From assembly GCA_016709965.1 (NCBI GenBank), contig JADJLT010000001.1:990501-1054500 (forward strand): a DNA stretch of 64,000 nucleotides. The letters run 5' to 3'. A program made the translations under genes and the position numbers. The notes under the pieces are model-generated. The model was given only the letters and a program-made list of their open reading frames with translations, was not told where the DNA came from and searched no databases. This DNA is from Betaproteobacteria bacterium (lineage in GTDB: Bacteria; Pseudomonadota; Gammaproteobacteria; Burkholderiales; Rhodocyclaceae). Below, one piece after another: positions 44,950 through 54,807 of the stretch (positions within the stretch are counted from its first letter, which is position 1; each line of letters begins with the position of its first letter).

Positions 44950-45726
44950 ATGAGACCGGTTAGAAAAACTACGCAACACTCGGTCGATATCAGTGAAGAA
45001 GGCGGCGTGCGCAACCTTCACTTCGGTTCTGACTGGATCCAGGGTGCCATGCGGATTGCCCGACCATGGTCACTGGAACTGGCTTACACCCGCGAAATGA
45101 TGGCTGGCCTGCTCATGCGGCAAACGGGGCGCTGGCCTCGTCACGCCCTGCTGATCGGCCTCGGCGCGGGTTCGCTGGCCAAATTCATTTATCGTTATCT
45201 GCCCGACTGCCGTATCACGGTGGTCGAGATCAATCCGCAAGTGGCGTTCGTTGCCCAGCAGTACTTCAAATTGCCGGACGACCCGCGCCGTCTGGATGTG
45301 GTCATCGACTGCGGCGCCGACTACATGCTAAGTGGCGACCGTCGCTTCGACATGATGTTGATTGATGGTTACGATCCTGAGGCGAAGGCGGGTGTTCTGG
45401 ATACCGTGCCGTTCTATCAGGCCTGCCGCGCCCGTCTTTCCGATCATGGACTGTGCGGGATCAATCTACTGGGCCGGAATATGGGTTTTTCCGGCAGCGT
45501 TGAACGTATTCGCACGGCTTTTGATGGCCGCGTCGCCGTTTTCCCATCCTGTGACAGCGGCAATACCATCGCTTTTGCCACCGGTGGAGAGCCCGTGGAT
45601 ATATCGCTGGACGACATGCGAACCCGTGCCACACAACTGAAAAAAGACACACGGCTCGACCTGTTGCCAACCCTCACTCGCCTGCAACTCAGCTACCCGC
45701 TACCGGATGGTCGCCTGCGCATTTGA
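44950..45726 (+). CDS. Spermidine-synthase-like methyltransferase-fold protein
   Basis: A 258-residue Rossmann-fold protein. The nucleotide motif LLIGLGAGSLAKFIYRY is near residue 60, VVEINPQV near 90, and MMLIDGYD near 135. These are shared with the SpeE/methyltransferase superfamily, but substrate is unclear; such SpeE-like proteins are often misannotated. I start at the ATG at 44950 (a TTG lies 6 nt upstream). The tRNA-Arg just upstream suggests co-transcription. Confidence 0.75.
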   Translation: MRPVRKTTQHSVDISEEGGVRNLHFGSDWIQGAMRIARPWSLELAYTREMMAGLLMRQTGRWPRHALLIGLGAGSLAKFIYRYLPDCRITVVEINPQVAFVAQQYFKLPDDPRRLDVVIDCGADYMLSGDRRFDMMLIDGYDPEAKAGVLDTVPFYQACRARLSDHGLCGINLLGRNMGFSGSVERIRTAFDGRVAVFPSCDSGNTIAFATGGEPVDISLDDMRTRATQLKKDTRLDLLPTLTRLQLSYPLPDGRLRI

Positions 45727-45864
45727 GTCCGGCTCTCTTGATTTTCGAGAAATTTCAGCTAGAAATAAAGTAATCCTCCACCCATAAAAACGACAAGGCG
45801 GACAGAAAAACAACGATCGGGGATCAGTGCCCTGACTTTTTCTTTCCAATCCAAGGAGGATCTG

Positions 45865-46134
45865 ATGCTTTCAATTCAGGATGTTTTAGATTATTGCGAC
45901 CTTGATCGCGGCGAAATTGAGGCAATTGCCGAGCACGAACATATTCCGCTCACCATTGCTGCTGAAATGAGTGAGACATTGCTGTGCACGCCGGATGGTG
46001 TTTGCCGTCTGCACTCGATGATTGTCGAAAACATGCAACAAGCGCTTGAGTCCGGTCAGTTTCAACATGTGCAGGAGTTGGCCAATATCTATCAGCACCT
46101 GCAACGGACTCACCCTATTCCGTCGCAAACCTGA
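45865..46134 (+). CDS. Small conserved hypothetical protein, 89 residues
   Basis: Starts MLSIQDVLDYCDLDRGEIEA after a strong ribosome site (AAGGAGGA, 45854-45861). Helical and acidic with LTIAAEMSETLL and a VENMQQALESGQFQHVQELA stretch. I do not recognise it. Convergent with narL; the 120-nt gap contains a dispersed repeat. The 45727-45864 leader is AT-rich with no recognised motif. Confidence 0.6.
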   Translation: MLSIQDVLDYCDLDRGEIEAIAEHEHIPLTIAAEMSETLLCTPDGVCRLHSMIVENMQQALESGQFQHVQELANIYQHLQRTHPIPSQT

Positions 46135-46200
46135 ACGGGTTTACCTGTCACCGGCCTTGCTGTAAAAAATCGCCCCCGAAGAAAAATGGGGGTGGGTTTT

Positions 46201-46232
46201 TCAAAAAATGGCAAAATTTCCGGTTGACCGTG
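46201..46232 (+). repeat. Dispersed GGTCAACCGG repeat, copy 6
   Basis: The reverse complement reads GGTCAACCGGAAATTTTGCC then ATTTTTTGA. It sits between the convergent 89-residue gene and narL, ending 22 nt before the narL stop. Confidence 0.72.
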
Positions 46233-46254
46233 GGAACAGCATAAGGCCGGTGGT

Positions 46255-46920
46255 CTAAGCGTGGCGGCTTTGCCCATAGCCATGCTCAACGGCATAGAGG
46301 GCGACTTGAACGCGGCTGCTCATGTTCAGTTTCTTGAAAATGTTCTGCACGTGAATCTTGACCGTACTTTCTGCCAAATCCAGTTTGCGGGCGATTTCCT
46401 TGTTGCTTTCGCCGTGAGCCAGTGAGATCAGGATATCCCGCTCACGCGGCGAAAAGCGATCGCGTTCATTGACACTGGACTCGGCGCGCGGAGGGTTGCG
46501 CACGCCCTCAATCAGTTTGGCGGTCATTTGTTGCGAAACTACGGACTCCCCTTGGGCGGCACGACGAATGGCGTCGACCAGCGCTTCGGTATCAATATTT
46601 TTCAGCAAATAGCCACTGGCACCGGCGCGTAACGCATCCACCAGATCCTGCGCATCTTCCGACACGGTCAGCATCAGAACACTGACCTCCGGCATTTCCT
46701 CGGCAATCACCTTGACCGCCTCCAGCCCGGAAACGCCCGGCATATGAAGGTCAAGCAAGGTGACATCCGGCTTCAGCGAACGAGCGCGCTTGATTCCTTC
46801 CAGCCCGTCACCTGCCTCGCCGACCACTTCGAACTCATCGTTGCGCTGCAACAGGGACTTGATGCCACTACGAAAAAGGGTGTGGTCATCGACCAGCAGG
46901 ACACGGATTTTTTCGCTCAT
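46255..46920 (-). CDS. narL: Nitrate/nitrite response regulator NarL
   Basis: A 221-residue response regulator: REC domain with phospho-Asp in DVTLLDLHMPG (about residue 54) and Lys in GYLLKNID, and a LuxR-type HTH (SPRERDILISLAHGESNKEIARKLDLAESTVKIH, about 150-185). The order narX-narL and NarL-like HTH support the name over other NarL-family members. I start at 46920 (MSEKIRVLLVDDHTL). It follows narX by 13 nt. Confidence 0.9.
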   Translation of the reverse strand: MSEKIRVLLVDDHTLFRSGIKSLLQRNDEFEVVGEAGDGLEGIKRARSLKPDVTLLDLHMPGVSGLEAVKVIAEEMPEVSVLMLTVSEDAQDLVDALRAGASGYLLKNIDTEALVDAIRRAAQGESVVSQQMTAKLIEGVRNPPRAESSVNERDRFSPRERDILISLAHGESNKEIARKLDLAESTVKIHVQNIFKKLNMSSRVQVALYAVEHGYGQSRHA

Positions 46921-46933
46921 TTCAAGCAACCTT

Positions 46934-48862
46934 TCAATTTTCTCGTGGCAGAGTCAAGGTCACGCGGGAGCCTTGGCCGGGCATCGATTTTATACGGCAT
47001 TCCCCGCCAATGCGGTGGGCACGTTCGCGCATGATTTTGAGTCCGACATGCCGATCCGACAGGCAATTCGGGTCATTTTCCGGGTCGAATCCGACACCAT
47101 TATCGAGAACGGTAATCTCGATGTGATCAATCTCCCGCCGGACCATCACCCGCACATGCGTGGCTCTGGCATGTTTGCGGATATTGGATAACGACTCCTG
47201 GACAATATGCATGATCTGGATTTCGTCGGCGGGGAGCAGTTGCGCGCCCGCACCGACATGCTCGACCTCAGTACTGATCCCGGTTTGCCCTTCGAATTTT
47301 TGCAGCGCCGAATGGATGGCCGAATCGAGATCGGATTGATGCACACGCGTCCGAAAATGCACCAGCAATTCGCGAACATCGTCATAACTTTCCTGCACGC
47401 CTTCGCGCAACTGGCCGGCGGTTTGCATGGCCTCCTCGGCCTTCCCCTTGCGCAATGAGTCTTGTAGCAATTGAACCTGAATATTGAGGAAGGCGAGCCC
47501 CTGAGCGATCGAATCATGCAGTTCCTGAGCGAGCAAATTGCGCTCTTCGGAAACAGCCAGATCCTTCTCTCGCGATTTCAGTCGCTGGGTCTCAATCGCC
47601 ACACCCAAGTGATGCCCCAAGGTTTCGAGCAAATGAATTTCCTGCTCGGACAATGCCTGTGAGCGCCGAAAATATAGGTTGTAAACGCCTACCGGTTGCT
47701 TGTCATAGAGAATACTGAAGGCCGTTGCTGTAGCAAATCCTTCGCGCACACAGGTACTCAGCTTCATCCCCGCTGGCGGGTGTCCGGTATCAAAAGCAGC
47801 CGGCAGACCGCTTTGCAGCACTTCGCCGCACAGACAGTCTCCACAGTTCATTTCAGTTTCCTGGGCGATGAACGCTTCAGACAGGCCGTGGCAACTCATC
47901 AGATACAGTTTCTCGGACGGCGGCTCATACAGCCTGACCGCCCCCGCATCCGCCCCTAGTGCGGACATGATGCGCTCCAAAAAGCCGTCGCAGAGTGCTT
48001 CCAATGGCGCCGGTTCGCTCAGGAAAGCGGTCGCCGAATAGAGGATGCTCAATTCGTGGTTACGCTGTGCCAGGCGATGGGTCTCCGCCTCAACCCGCTG
48101 CTCCAGCGTCGCATAAACACGTTGCAGATGTTCGGCCATCTCATTGAAGCCTTGTGCCAGCCCGCCCAACTCATCATTACTGGAAACCGGCAAGCGCACG
48201 GCGAGATCAGTGCCAATCATGCGCTGCATCCCATCATGCAGAATACGCACCGGGCGTATGACCAGCCGCCCGAAATAGCTGATCAGAATGGCCGTCCCAA
48301 GAATGGCGAGCAAAACCAGCGCCGCCTGCACCGTGCGCAGCAGATTGGTGTCGTAGGCGTAGCTATGCTCCATGGCCAATACCAGTTCATTGATTGAGCT
48401 GACAAAAGGCGCAAGCTCGCTGTCAAAACGCGCGACAACCACCTCACGATCAGCCTGCCCCCCCGCCAAATAGGCCGCGACCAAGGGCCGAACGATTTCC
48501 TGCCATACCTTGCTGACCACGCTCAAGCGTTCCTGTACATCGGCATTACGCGGCGGTGACAACGGGCGTACCGGATCGCCTTGCTGCAAATCACGCAGCA
48601 CCTTGTCAAAACGATCAATTTCCTCGTTCAACAAGGTAACCAGATGCGCCTCAAGGCCCCTCACCTCAAGGCCTCGTGCCATCAGATAACCCATGCGATA
48701 GCTGCGCATGCGCTGGCTGCCGGCATCATTGATCGCCGCCGCTACCCCTTCCAGCTGCCACGAGATGGACAATGTCAGTCCGATGGCCGACGTGGCCACC
48801 AGAAAAAACACCATCAGCATGCCGATGATCTTGCGCGACAGCTTGCCTTGATTGGCTAGCAT
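46934..48862 (-). CDS. narX: Nitrate/nitrite sensor histidine kinase NarX
   Basis: A 642-residue sensor: TM1 near 12-33, a nitrate-binding P-box-like segment (INDAGSQRMRSYRMGYLM, about 40-57), TM2 near 175-200, HAMP, a GAF-like central module with Cys pair MNCGDCLCGEVL near 336, then HisKA_3 with ERNLLAQELHDSIAQGLAF (H-box) and a HATPase domain (DNGVGFDPEND). Senses nitrate and phosphorylates NarL. Upstream, 48863-49024 shows nothing I can call. Confidence 0.9.
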   Translation of the reverse strand: MLANQGKLSRKIIGMLMVFFLVATSAIGLTLSISWQLEGVAAAINDAGSQRMRSYRMGYLMARGLEVRGLEAHLVTLLNEEIDRFDKVLRDLQQGDPVRPLSPPRNADVQERLSVVSKVWQEIVRPLVAAYLAGGQADREVVVARFDSELAPFVSSINELVLAMEHSYAYDTNLLRTVQAALVLLAILGTAILISYFGRLVIRPVRILHDGMQRMIGTDLAVRLPVSSNDELGGLAQGFNEMAEHLQRVYATLEQRVEAETHRLAQRNHELSILYSATAFLSEPAPLEALCDGFLERIMSALGADAGAVRLYEPPSEKLYLMSCHGLSEAFIAQETEMNCGDCLCGEVLQSGLPAAFDTGHPPAGMKLSTCVREGFATATAFSILYDKQPVGVYNLYFRRSQALSEQEIHLLETLGHHLGVAIETQRLKSREKDLAVSEERNLLAQELHDSIAQGLAFLNIQVQLLQDSLRKGKAEEAMQTAGQLREGVQESYDDVRELLVHFRTRVHQSDLDSAIHSALQKFEGQTGISTEVEHVGAGAQLLPADEIQIMHIVQESLSNIRKHARATHVRVMVRREIDHIEITVLDNGVGFDPENDPNCLSDRHVGLKIMRERAHRIGGECRIKSMPGQGSRVTLTLPREN

Positions 48863-49024
48863 CCAGAACTATCCATCTTTAAATGGGCGAACCTTAGCGC
48901 CAAAGCACATTTAAGGATAGGCGTCGCATCAAACAATTGATCGCTGCATATAGCCATGCACTCAGCTCGGCACTCGTCAGAAAAAGCCGCCAAGCAGTCA
49001 AAAAGGTAAATGGATCTCCCGAAT

Positions 49025-49054
49025 AAAAAAGCCCGCTGGTGTTAGCCAGCGGGC
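49025..49054 (-). terminator. Terminator after the nrt operon
   Basis: Minus strand: GCCCGCTGG, loop CTAACA, CCAGCGGGC, followed by TTTTTT. It lies about 95 nt after nrtCD. Between them an 8-bp stem (GCTGATCC 49104-49111 with GGATCAGC 49123-49130) may protect the mRNA end. Confidence 0.88.
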
Positions 49055-49148
49055 AATCGTCGCTATGTTGAGAGCATTGACGACGGGACAAGAGACTTGT
49101 TGTGCTGATCCATGAAAGATAAGGATCAGCGGGTTTCAACATCACCGA

Positions 49149-50888
49149 TCAAGCATGGTCGCAATCGGCCAGGAAGCTCAACAACTCCTCGCGCAAACGG
49201 TAGTAATCCGGATGTTCGAGCAGCATTTTGCGCGAGCGCGGGCGCGGCAGATCGACTTCAAGTATCTTGCCCACCTTCGCGCGCGGACCATTGGTCATCA
49301 TGATCACGCGATCGGCGAGCAGAATGGCTTCATCGACGTCGTGAGTGATGACCATGGCAGTCAGTTGTTCGCGACTCCATACATCCATCAACACTTCCTG
49401 CAGATCCCAGCGAGTCAGCGAGTCCAACATGCCGAACGGCTCGTCGAGCAACAGCAGCTTTGGCGACAGGGCGAAAGCCCGGGCAATACCGACACGCTGC
49501 TTCATGCCATTCGACAACTCACCGGCTTTCTTGTCCATCGAATCAGCCAGACCAACGCGGCTCAGGAAATGGGTGGCGATGTCACGACGCTCTGCCTTCG
49601 AGGCGTGCGGATAGACTTGTTCAACTCCGAGGCTGACATTCTCATAAGCACTCAACCAGGGAATCAAGCTGGGCGCCTGGAAAACGATACCGCGATCCGG
49701 ACCGGCGGAATCGATTTCACGGTTGTCGAGCAGGACAACCCCTTCGCTGATGTCATTCAGTCCGGCCACCATCGACAACACCGTCGACTTGCCGCAACCG
49801 GAATGCCCGATGACCGAGACGAACTCGCCCTTTTTCATGCGCAGATCGAATTTCTCGACCACCGTCAGCGGACCCTTCTTGGTCGGATAAATCTTCGACA
49901 CTTGCGAAAATTCGACATAACGGTCGTAATGCGGCAGCACCTTGGCCTCGCCCGCCTTCGCAGCTCCCGGACGCAAATGCTTTAGACTTTCTTCATACTC
50001 GGTACTGGTGTTCGGCAACACATTGGGCAATGCCACGACATTGCTCATATCGCCCGCCTGGTCAGCGCCCACCTTCATCAGGTATTCAGTGACCTCCTTG
50101 CGCAGACGCTTGAACTCCGGGTCGTGGTTCATCGCCGTACGATCACGCGGCCTGGCCAGATTGATTTCGAACTCTGGTCCAAAGGTAGCGCCCGGCCCGG
50201 GATTCAACGGGATGATGCGGTCGGCCATCAACAGGCCTTCATCCACATCATTGGTGATCAGGATGACGGTCTTCTTCTCCTGCTCCCATATACGCAGAAT
50301 TTCGTCCTGCAGATTGCCCCGGGTCAATGCGTCAAGGGCTGACAGCGGCTCATCCAGCAAGAGGATTTCCGGGCTGGCCGACAAGGCACGTGCCACGTTA
50401 ACACGCTGCCGCATACCGCCGGACAACTCGGCCGGACGCCGGTCAATCGCGTGTGACAGGCCGACCATCTCGATGTATTTCTCGGCCTTGGCTTTCCGCG
50501 CTTCAGCCGAAAGATCAGGAAATATCTGGTCGACCGCCAACGCCACATTCTGGCGTACGGTCATCCACGGCATCAGCGAGTAGTTCTGGAAAACCACGCC
50601 GCGATCGGGGCCAGGCCCCGAAACTTGCTTGCCTTTGAGGCGAATATTGCCTTGATCGGCCGAGATCAGGCCAGCGATCAAAGAGATCAGGGTGGTCTTG
50701 CCGCTGCCGGAGAAGCCCACGATAGCCACAAACTCGCCTTCCCGGATGCTCAGATTGATGTCCTTGAGCACCGACGTGGTGTGCTTGCCGCTACCGTACG
50801 ATTTTGACAGCCCGGAGATTTCGAGGAAGGCATCGCCAGTTACCAATTCGGGCACTGGCAACGCCTCCTTCATGACAGGTAGTCCCAT
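49149..50888 (-). CDS. nrtD: Nitrate ABC transporter, two ATPase domains in one chain (NrtCD-like)
   Basis: A 579-residue protein with two full ABC ATPase domains: Walker A GFSGSGKTTL (about 58) and GHSGCGKSTV (about 365), signatures LSGGMRQRVNVARAL and LSNGMKQRVGIARAF, and Walker B LLLDEPLSALDA and LLLDEPFGMLDS. In cyanobacteria NrtC and NrtD are separate and NrtC carries an NrtA-like domain; here the two ATPases are fused with a linker of about 60 residues and no solute-binding domain. It drives uptake through NrtB. Last gene of the nasS-nrtABCD operon. Confidence 0.88.
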   Translation of the reverse strand: MGLPVMKEALPVPELVTGDAFLEISGLSKSYGSGKHTTSVLKDINLSIREGEFVAIVGFSGSGKTTLISLIAGLISADQGNIRLKGKQVSGPGPDRGVVFQNYSLMPWMTVRQNVALAVDQIFPDLSAEARKAKAEKYIEMVGLSHAIDRRPAELSGGMRQRVNVARALSASPEILLLDEPLSALDALTRGNLQDEILRIWEQEKKTVILITNDVDEGLLMADRIIPLNPGPGATFGPEFEINLARPRDRTAMNHDPEFKRLRKEVTEYLMKVGADQAGDMSNVVALPNVLPNTSTEYEESLKHLRPGAAKAGEAKVLPHYDRYVEFSQVSKIYPTKKGPLTVVEKFDLRMKKGEFVSVIGHSGCGKSTVLSMVAGLNDISEGVVLLDNREIDSAGPDRGIVFQAPSLIPWLSAYENVSLGVEQVYPHASKAERRDIATHFLSRVGLADSMDKKAGELSNGMKQRVGIARAFALSPKLLLLDEPFGMLDSLTRWDLQEVLMDVWSREQLTAMVITHDVDEAILLADRVIMMTNGPRAKVGKILEVDLPRPRSRKMLLEHPDYYRLREELLSFLADCDHA

Positions 50889-50903
50889 GTTTATCTCCTC
50901 GGG

Positions 50904-51926
50904 TTAGTTGGCTTCGCCGAAGCTGACCAGTTGCTGCAAGGTGGCCATCATGCGGTCGAGCATGAACCCGACAAATCCGATGGTGAAAACGGCAACCATG
51001 ATGCGGCCCAGCGAGTGCGAACTGCCATTCTGGAATTCATCCCAGACAAACTTGCCCAGACCGGGGTTCTGCGCCAGCATTTCGGCGGCAATCAACACCA
51101 TCCAGCCCACACCGAGTGCAAGACGCAAGCCGGTAAATATCAGCTTGAGGGATGACGGCAGGACGATCTTGGTCACCTTGGTCCATGCAGACAAACGCAG
51201 TACTTTGGAGACATTCATCAGATCCTTGTCGATCGATGCCACGCCCACAGCGGTATTAATCAGCGTCGGCCACAGTGAACACAAGGTCACGGTAATGGCG
51301 GAAACAATGAATGATTTCTCGAACATCGGATCCTGGCTGGTGTAGATCGCGCTGATCACAATGGTGACGATAGGCAACCAGGCCAATGGCGAAACCGGTC
51401 GAAAAATCTGGATCAGCGGATTGATGGCGATCTGGAAGGTACGCGACAAGCCACACAGGATGCCAAGCGGAATAGCCACCAGCGTGCCGATGGCAAAGCC
51501 GGTGAATACCGTATAGAGGCTGGTCACGATCTGGTCCAGATAAGTCCGCTTGCCCGTCCAGGTCCGCATCGTGATATCTGCCTTGGGATCTTCGGCCACG
51601 GCTTCGGCAACGCGCTTTTTCTGACGCTCGTAGAAGGCAGCTTCCTTTTCGCGCTCGGCGTAGTGATCTGCTACCAGCCCTTTGGCTTCCTCATACACCT
51701 GCGCCGGACCGGGAATTTCGCCCAGGCTGGTCTGCACACCGGAAGCCAGCACGCTCCAGATAGTCAGAAAAATGGCGAAGGCCAGAATGGGCACGCCAAT
51801 CTGAAGGAGTATCTCGCGCATCTGTTCGCGCGGATCTTCCCCTGCGGCAAGCCGCACAAATGGCACAAACCATGTGAGACCTGTCTTGGTAAAAAAATTT
51901 GCAAGTTGAATTAGCATTTTGGTCAC
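50904..51926 (-). CDS. nrtB: Nitrate ABC transporter permease
   Basis: A 340-residue membrane protein with an extra N-terminal TM (about 32-55), a polar segment (75-125), and the five-TM binding-protein-dependent permease core with the EAA-like loop near AWTKVTKIVLPSSLKLIFTG (about residue 254). Close to NrtB/SsuC. Forms the membrane pore with NrtCD; lies 15 nt before nrtCD and 96 nt after nrtA. Confidence 0.9.
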   Translation of the reverse strand: MTKMLIQLANFFTKTGLTWFVPFVRLAAGEDPREQMREILLQIGVPILAFAIFLTIWSVLASGVQTSLGEIPGPAQVYEEAKGLVADHYAEREKEAAFYERQKKRVAEAVAEDPKADITMRTWTGKRTYLDQIVTSLYTVFTGFAIGTLVAIPLGILCGLSRTFQIAINPLIQIFRPVSPLAWLPIVTIVISAIYTSQDPMFEKSFIVSAITVTLCSLWPTLINTAVGVASIDKDLMNVSKVLRLSAWTKVTKIVLPSSLKLIFTGLRLALGVGWMVLIAAEMLAQNPGLGKFVWDEFQNGSSHSLGRIMVAVFTIGFVGFMLDRMMATLQQLVSFGEAN

Positions 51927-52022
51927 CCCATTCGCAATATTCGCGAACTGTTCTCTTGTTCAATATTTTCCCGTAGCTGGCGACTGGCCGGCAAAAGCCA
52001 GCCGCCAGCCACGGAGCTACAC

Positions 52023-53432
52023 TTACTTGACCTTGTCTTTGCCTTTCAAACCGATTTTCAGGCTGTCGATATACGCATTGGGCTTGGAACCGTCGTAGGC
52101 GACGCCATCGATGAAGTCTTTCTGCACCGGCTTGAAGCCAGACTCCTTGTCGAGATCAGGAAAATCGGAGGCCTTCATCTTGCCTTCGGCAATCAGCTCC
52201 TTGGCTGCTACCGCGTATATGTCCGGGCGATAAACCTTCTTGGCGATATCCTTGTACCAAGAGTCCGGCTTGAATTCCGGAATCTGACCCCAGCGGCGCA
52301 TCTGGGTCAGGTACCAGATAGCATCGGAGTAATACGGATAGGTCGCGTTGTAACGGAAGAACACGTTGAAGTCAGGCACCTTGCGGACATCGCCCTTTTC
52401 GTATTCAAAAGTCCCAGTCATGCTGTTGGCAATAACCTTGTAATCCGCGCCCACATAGTTGGACTTGGAGATCATCTTGGCCGCTTCCTGGCGATTCTTG
52501 TCGTTCTCGGCATCCAGCCAGTAAGCAGCGCGGATCATTGCCTTGACAACTGCCTTGTGGGTGATCGGGTACTTGTCATTCCATTGCTTGGTAACGCCGA
52601 AAACTTTTTCCGGATTATTTCGTTCAATCTCGATGTCGGTAATGACCGGGGCGCCGATACCCTTGAACACAGCCTGCTGGTTCCAAGGTTCGCCGACGCA
52701 GTAACCATCGATGGTGCCAGCTTCCATGGTCGCCGGCATCTGCGGCGGCGGGGTTACGGACAGCAGGACATCGGCACCAATATTGCCGGCGGTATCGCCT
52801 TTGAGCGGTGCGTAGTACCCCGGGTTCATCCCGCCGGAAGCCAGCCAGTAGCGCAGTTCATAGTTATGGGTCGAGACCGGGAAGACCATGCCCATTTTGA
52901 ACGGCTTGCCATCCTTCTTGTAATCATCAACCACGGCCTTCAGATAATCGGCCTTGATCGGGTGAACCGGCTTGCCGTCGGGCTGCTTCGGCAGCTTGGC
53001 CTTGAGTTTTTCCATGACCGCATTGGATACGGTAATGGCGTTGCCATTCAGGTCCATGCTGAAGGCAGTAATGATGTCGGCCTTGGTGCCGTAACCGATG
53101 GTGGCACCGATCGGCTGGCCAGCCAGCATGTGCGCACCGTCCAGTTCGCCGGAAATAACGCGGTCGAGCAAAACCTTCCAGTTAGCCTGGGCTTCGAGAG
53201 TAACGAACAATCCTTCGTCCTCGAAATAGCCTTTTTCATAAGCCACAGCCAGCGGAACCATATCGGTCAGCTTGATAAATCCAAATTTGAGGTCCGGCTT
53301 TTCGACCTTGGCCTTGGCTGCAATAGCTGGCGAGCTGGCTGCAAAAGCGGCAACAACTGCGGTGGTCAGTACTGCGCGAGTGAAGCGTGCAGCGTATGAC
53401 GCTGGCGCTTTCATCTGTGGTTGCTGTTTCAT
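52023..53432 (-). CDS. nrtA: Periplasmic nitrate-binding protein
   Basis: A 469-residue NrtA/CmpA-family solute-binding protein with a signal peptide (residues 1-39, cleaved near SPAIAAKA; no lipobox). Family segments: DLKFGFIKLTDMVPLAVAYEKG, AHMLAGQPIGATIGYG, and DGYCVGEPWNQQAVF, where ligand contacts lie. It is exported, unlike its cytoplasmic paralogue NasS encoded 26 nt upstream. Substrate nitrate is inferred from context; the family also binds bicarbonate or cyanate. Confidence 0.9.
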   Translation of the reverse strand: MKQQPQMKAPASYAARFTRAVLTTAVVAAFAASSPAIAAKAKVEKPDLKFGFIKLTDMVPLAVAYEKGYFEDEGLFVTLEAQANWKVLLDRVISGELDGAHMLAGQPIGATIGYGTKADIITAFSMDLNGNAITVSNAVMEKLKAKLPKQPDGKPVHPIKADYLKAVVDDYKKDGKPFKMGMVFPVSTHNYELRYWLASGGMNPGYYAPLKGDTAGNIGADVLLSVTPPPQMPATMEAGTIDGYCVGEPWNQQAVFKGIGAPVITDIEIERNNPEKVFGVTKQWNDKYPITHKAVVKAMIRAAYWLDAENDKNRQEAAKMISKSNYVGADYKVIANSMTGTFEYEKGDVRKVPDFNVFFRYNATYPYYSDAIWYLTQMRRWGQIPEFKPDSWYKDIAKKVYRPDIYAVAAKELIAEGKMKASDFPDLDKESGFKPVQKDFIDGVAYDGSKPNAYIDSLKIGLKGKDKVK

Positions 53433-53458
53433 TGACCTACTCCTTTTTTATAAAACGA

Positions 53459-54652
53459 TTAAACGAATAATTTTTCAGCGCGAACTGAAAACGAATCTGC
53501 ATATCCTTGCGGGTCCGAGCCATCCCAGCAGACGCCGTCGATAAGGCGACTGCTCCGCATGAGGCTGGATGGCACGTTGACGCCGGCCTGCTCCGCCCCC
53601 TGGCGATAGATATCGATGCGATTGACGGCGCTGGCCACTGACAGGTAATCGGGATGGTCATCCAGCAGTCCCCAGCGTTTGTGCTGAGTCATGAACCACA
53701 TACCGTCAGAGAGATAGGGGAAATTCACGGCGCCACCATCAAAGAACTTCATGCGGTGCTTGTCATCCCAGCTCTTGCCCAGACCATCCTGATAACGCCC
53801 CTGCATCCGCGAGGCGATGACTTCGGCATCGGTATCAATGTAGGCCGGGTGAGCAATCACCTCTGCGGCTTTCTGTTTGTTGTCCATCGAAGCGTCAATC
53901 CAGCGGCTTGACTCAAGGAGTGCGGCGACCAGGGCACGGGCACTATTCGGATAGCGCGTCACCCACGTATCGGTCGTGCCGAGTACCTTTTCAGGGTGGT
54001 CGGGCCAGATATCCTGAGAGGTCGTCGCCGAGAATCCAACGTTATCGATGATGGCCTTGTTATTCCACGGCTCGCCAACACAGCATCCATCCATGTTGCC
54101 AGCGCGCATCCGGCTCACCATTTTGGGCGGCGGCACCGTAATCGTCCGGACATCCGATACCGGATTGATGCCATAGCTGGCAAGCCAGTAATACAGCCAC
54201 ATGGCGTGCGTTCCGGTCGGAAAGGTCTGGGCGAAGGTATAGGTCCGCTCCCGACGCGCCACCGCGTTGGCGAGCGAAGGACCATCGATGATCCCGGCTT
54301 CGCGCAACTGCCGTGAAAGCGTGATGCCCTGTCCATTCTGGTTCAGCGACATCAGTATTGCCATATCCCGCTTTGGACCGCCAATACCCAACTGCACACC
54401 ATAGACCATGCCGTACAATGCATGTGCCGCATCCAGTTCGCCGCTCAGCAGCTTGTCACGGACAGAAGCCCACGACGACTCTCTGGTTGGAATGATCTTT
54501 ATGCCGTGCTTTTCGTCGAAACCTTTTACCGCCGCCATGACGACAGAAGCGCAATCGGTGAGGGGCATGAAGCCGACCTTGAGCGTCCTCTTCTCCGGCG
54601 CATCCGGGCCAGGGACGTAGTGTTCGCAAGTTGTGTCCGCAATGATGGGCAT
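53459..54652 (-). CDS. nasS: Cytoplasmic nitrate sensor NasS
   Basis: An NrtA-family protein without a signal peptide, about 397 residues (MPIIADTTCEHYVPGPDAPE onward). It shares VGFMPLTDCASVVMA, GMVYGVQLGIGG and GCCVGEPWNNKAII with NrtA. In characterised NasS-NasT systems NasS binds NasT and releases it when nitrate or nitrite is present. I start at 54652, which has a GGGAG ribosome site 10 nt upstream; a start at 54685 or 54760 is possible but without one. The long untranslated leader above holds the control elements. Confidence 0.87.
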   Translation of the reverse strand: MPIIADTTCEHYVPGPDAPEKRTLKVGFMPLTDCASVVMAAVKGFDEKHGIKIIPTRESSWASVRDKLLSGELDAAHALYGMVYGVQLGIGGPKRDMAILMSLNQNGQGITLSRQLREAGIIDGPSLANAVARRERTYTFAQTFPTGTHAMWLYYWLASYGINPVSDVRTITVPPPKMVSRMRAGNMDGCCVGEPWNNKAIIDNVGFSATTSQDIWPDHPEKVLGTTDTWVTRYPNSARALVAALLESSRWIDASMDNKQKAAEVIAHPAYIDTDAEVIASRMQGRYQDGLGKSWDDKHRMKFFDGGAVNFPYLSDGMWFMTQHKRWGLLDDHPDYLSVASAVNRIDIYRQGAEQAGVNVPSSLMRSSRLIDGVCWDGSDPQGYADSFSVRAEKLFV

Positions 54653-54763
54653 CAGCGCTTCTCCCGTGGCGACAATGTGATCCATGTCGAAGCAAGCAAA
54701 CCGGGCATTTATTCCGGCAAAAAGCCGGATCCCCGATTCATTGGCATCGCCATCAATCATCCA

Positions 54764-54784
54764 AAAAAAAAGGCGTCACACCCT
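54764..54784 (-). terminator. Leader terminator before nasS
   Basis: Minus strand: AGGGTG, loop TGA, CGCCTT, then T run (six base pairs with one G-U and one U-G pair, T8 overlapping the stem end). It lies 24 nt after the second ANTAR-type hairpin and about 110 nt before nasS, in the position expected for a conditional terminator. Confidence 0.6.
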
Positions 54785-54807
54785 GGCTGCCAAACGGCAA
54801 CGTGGAT

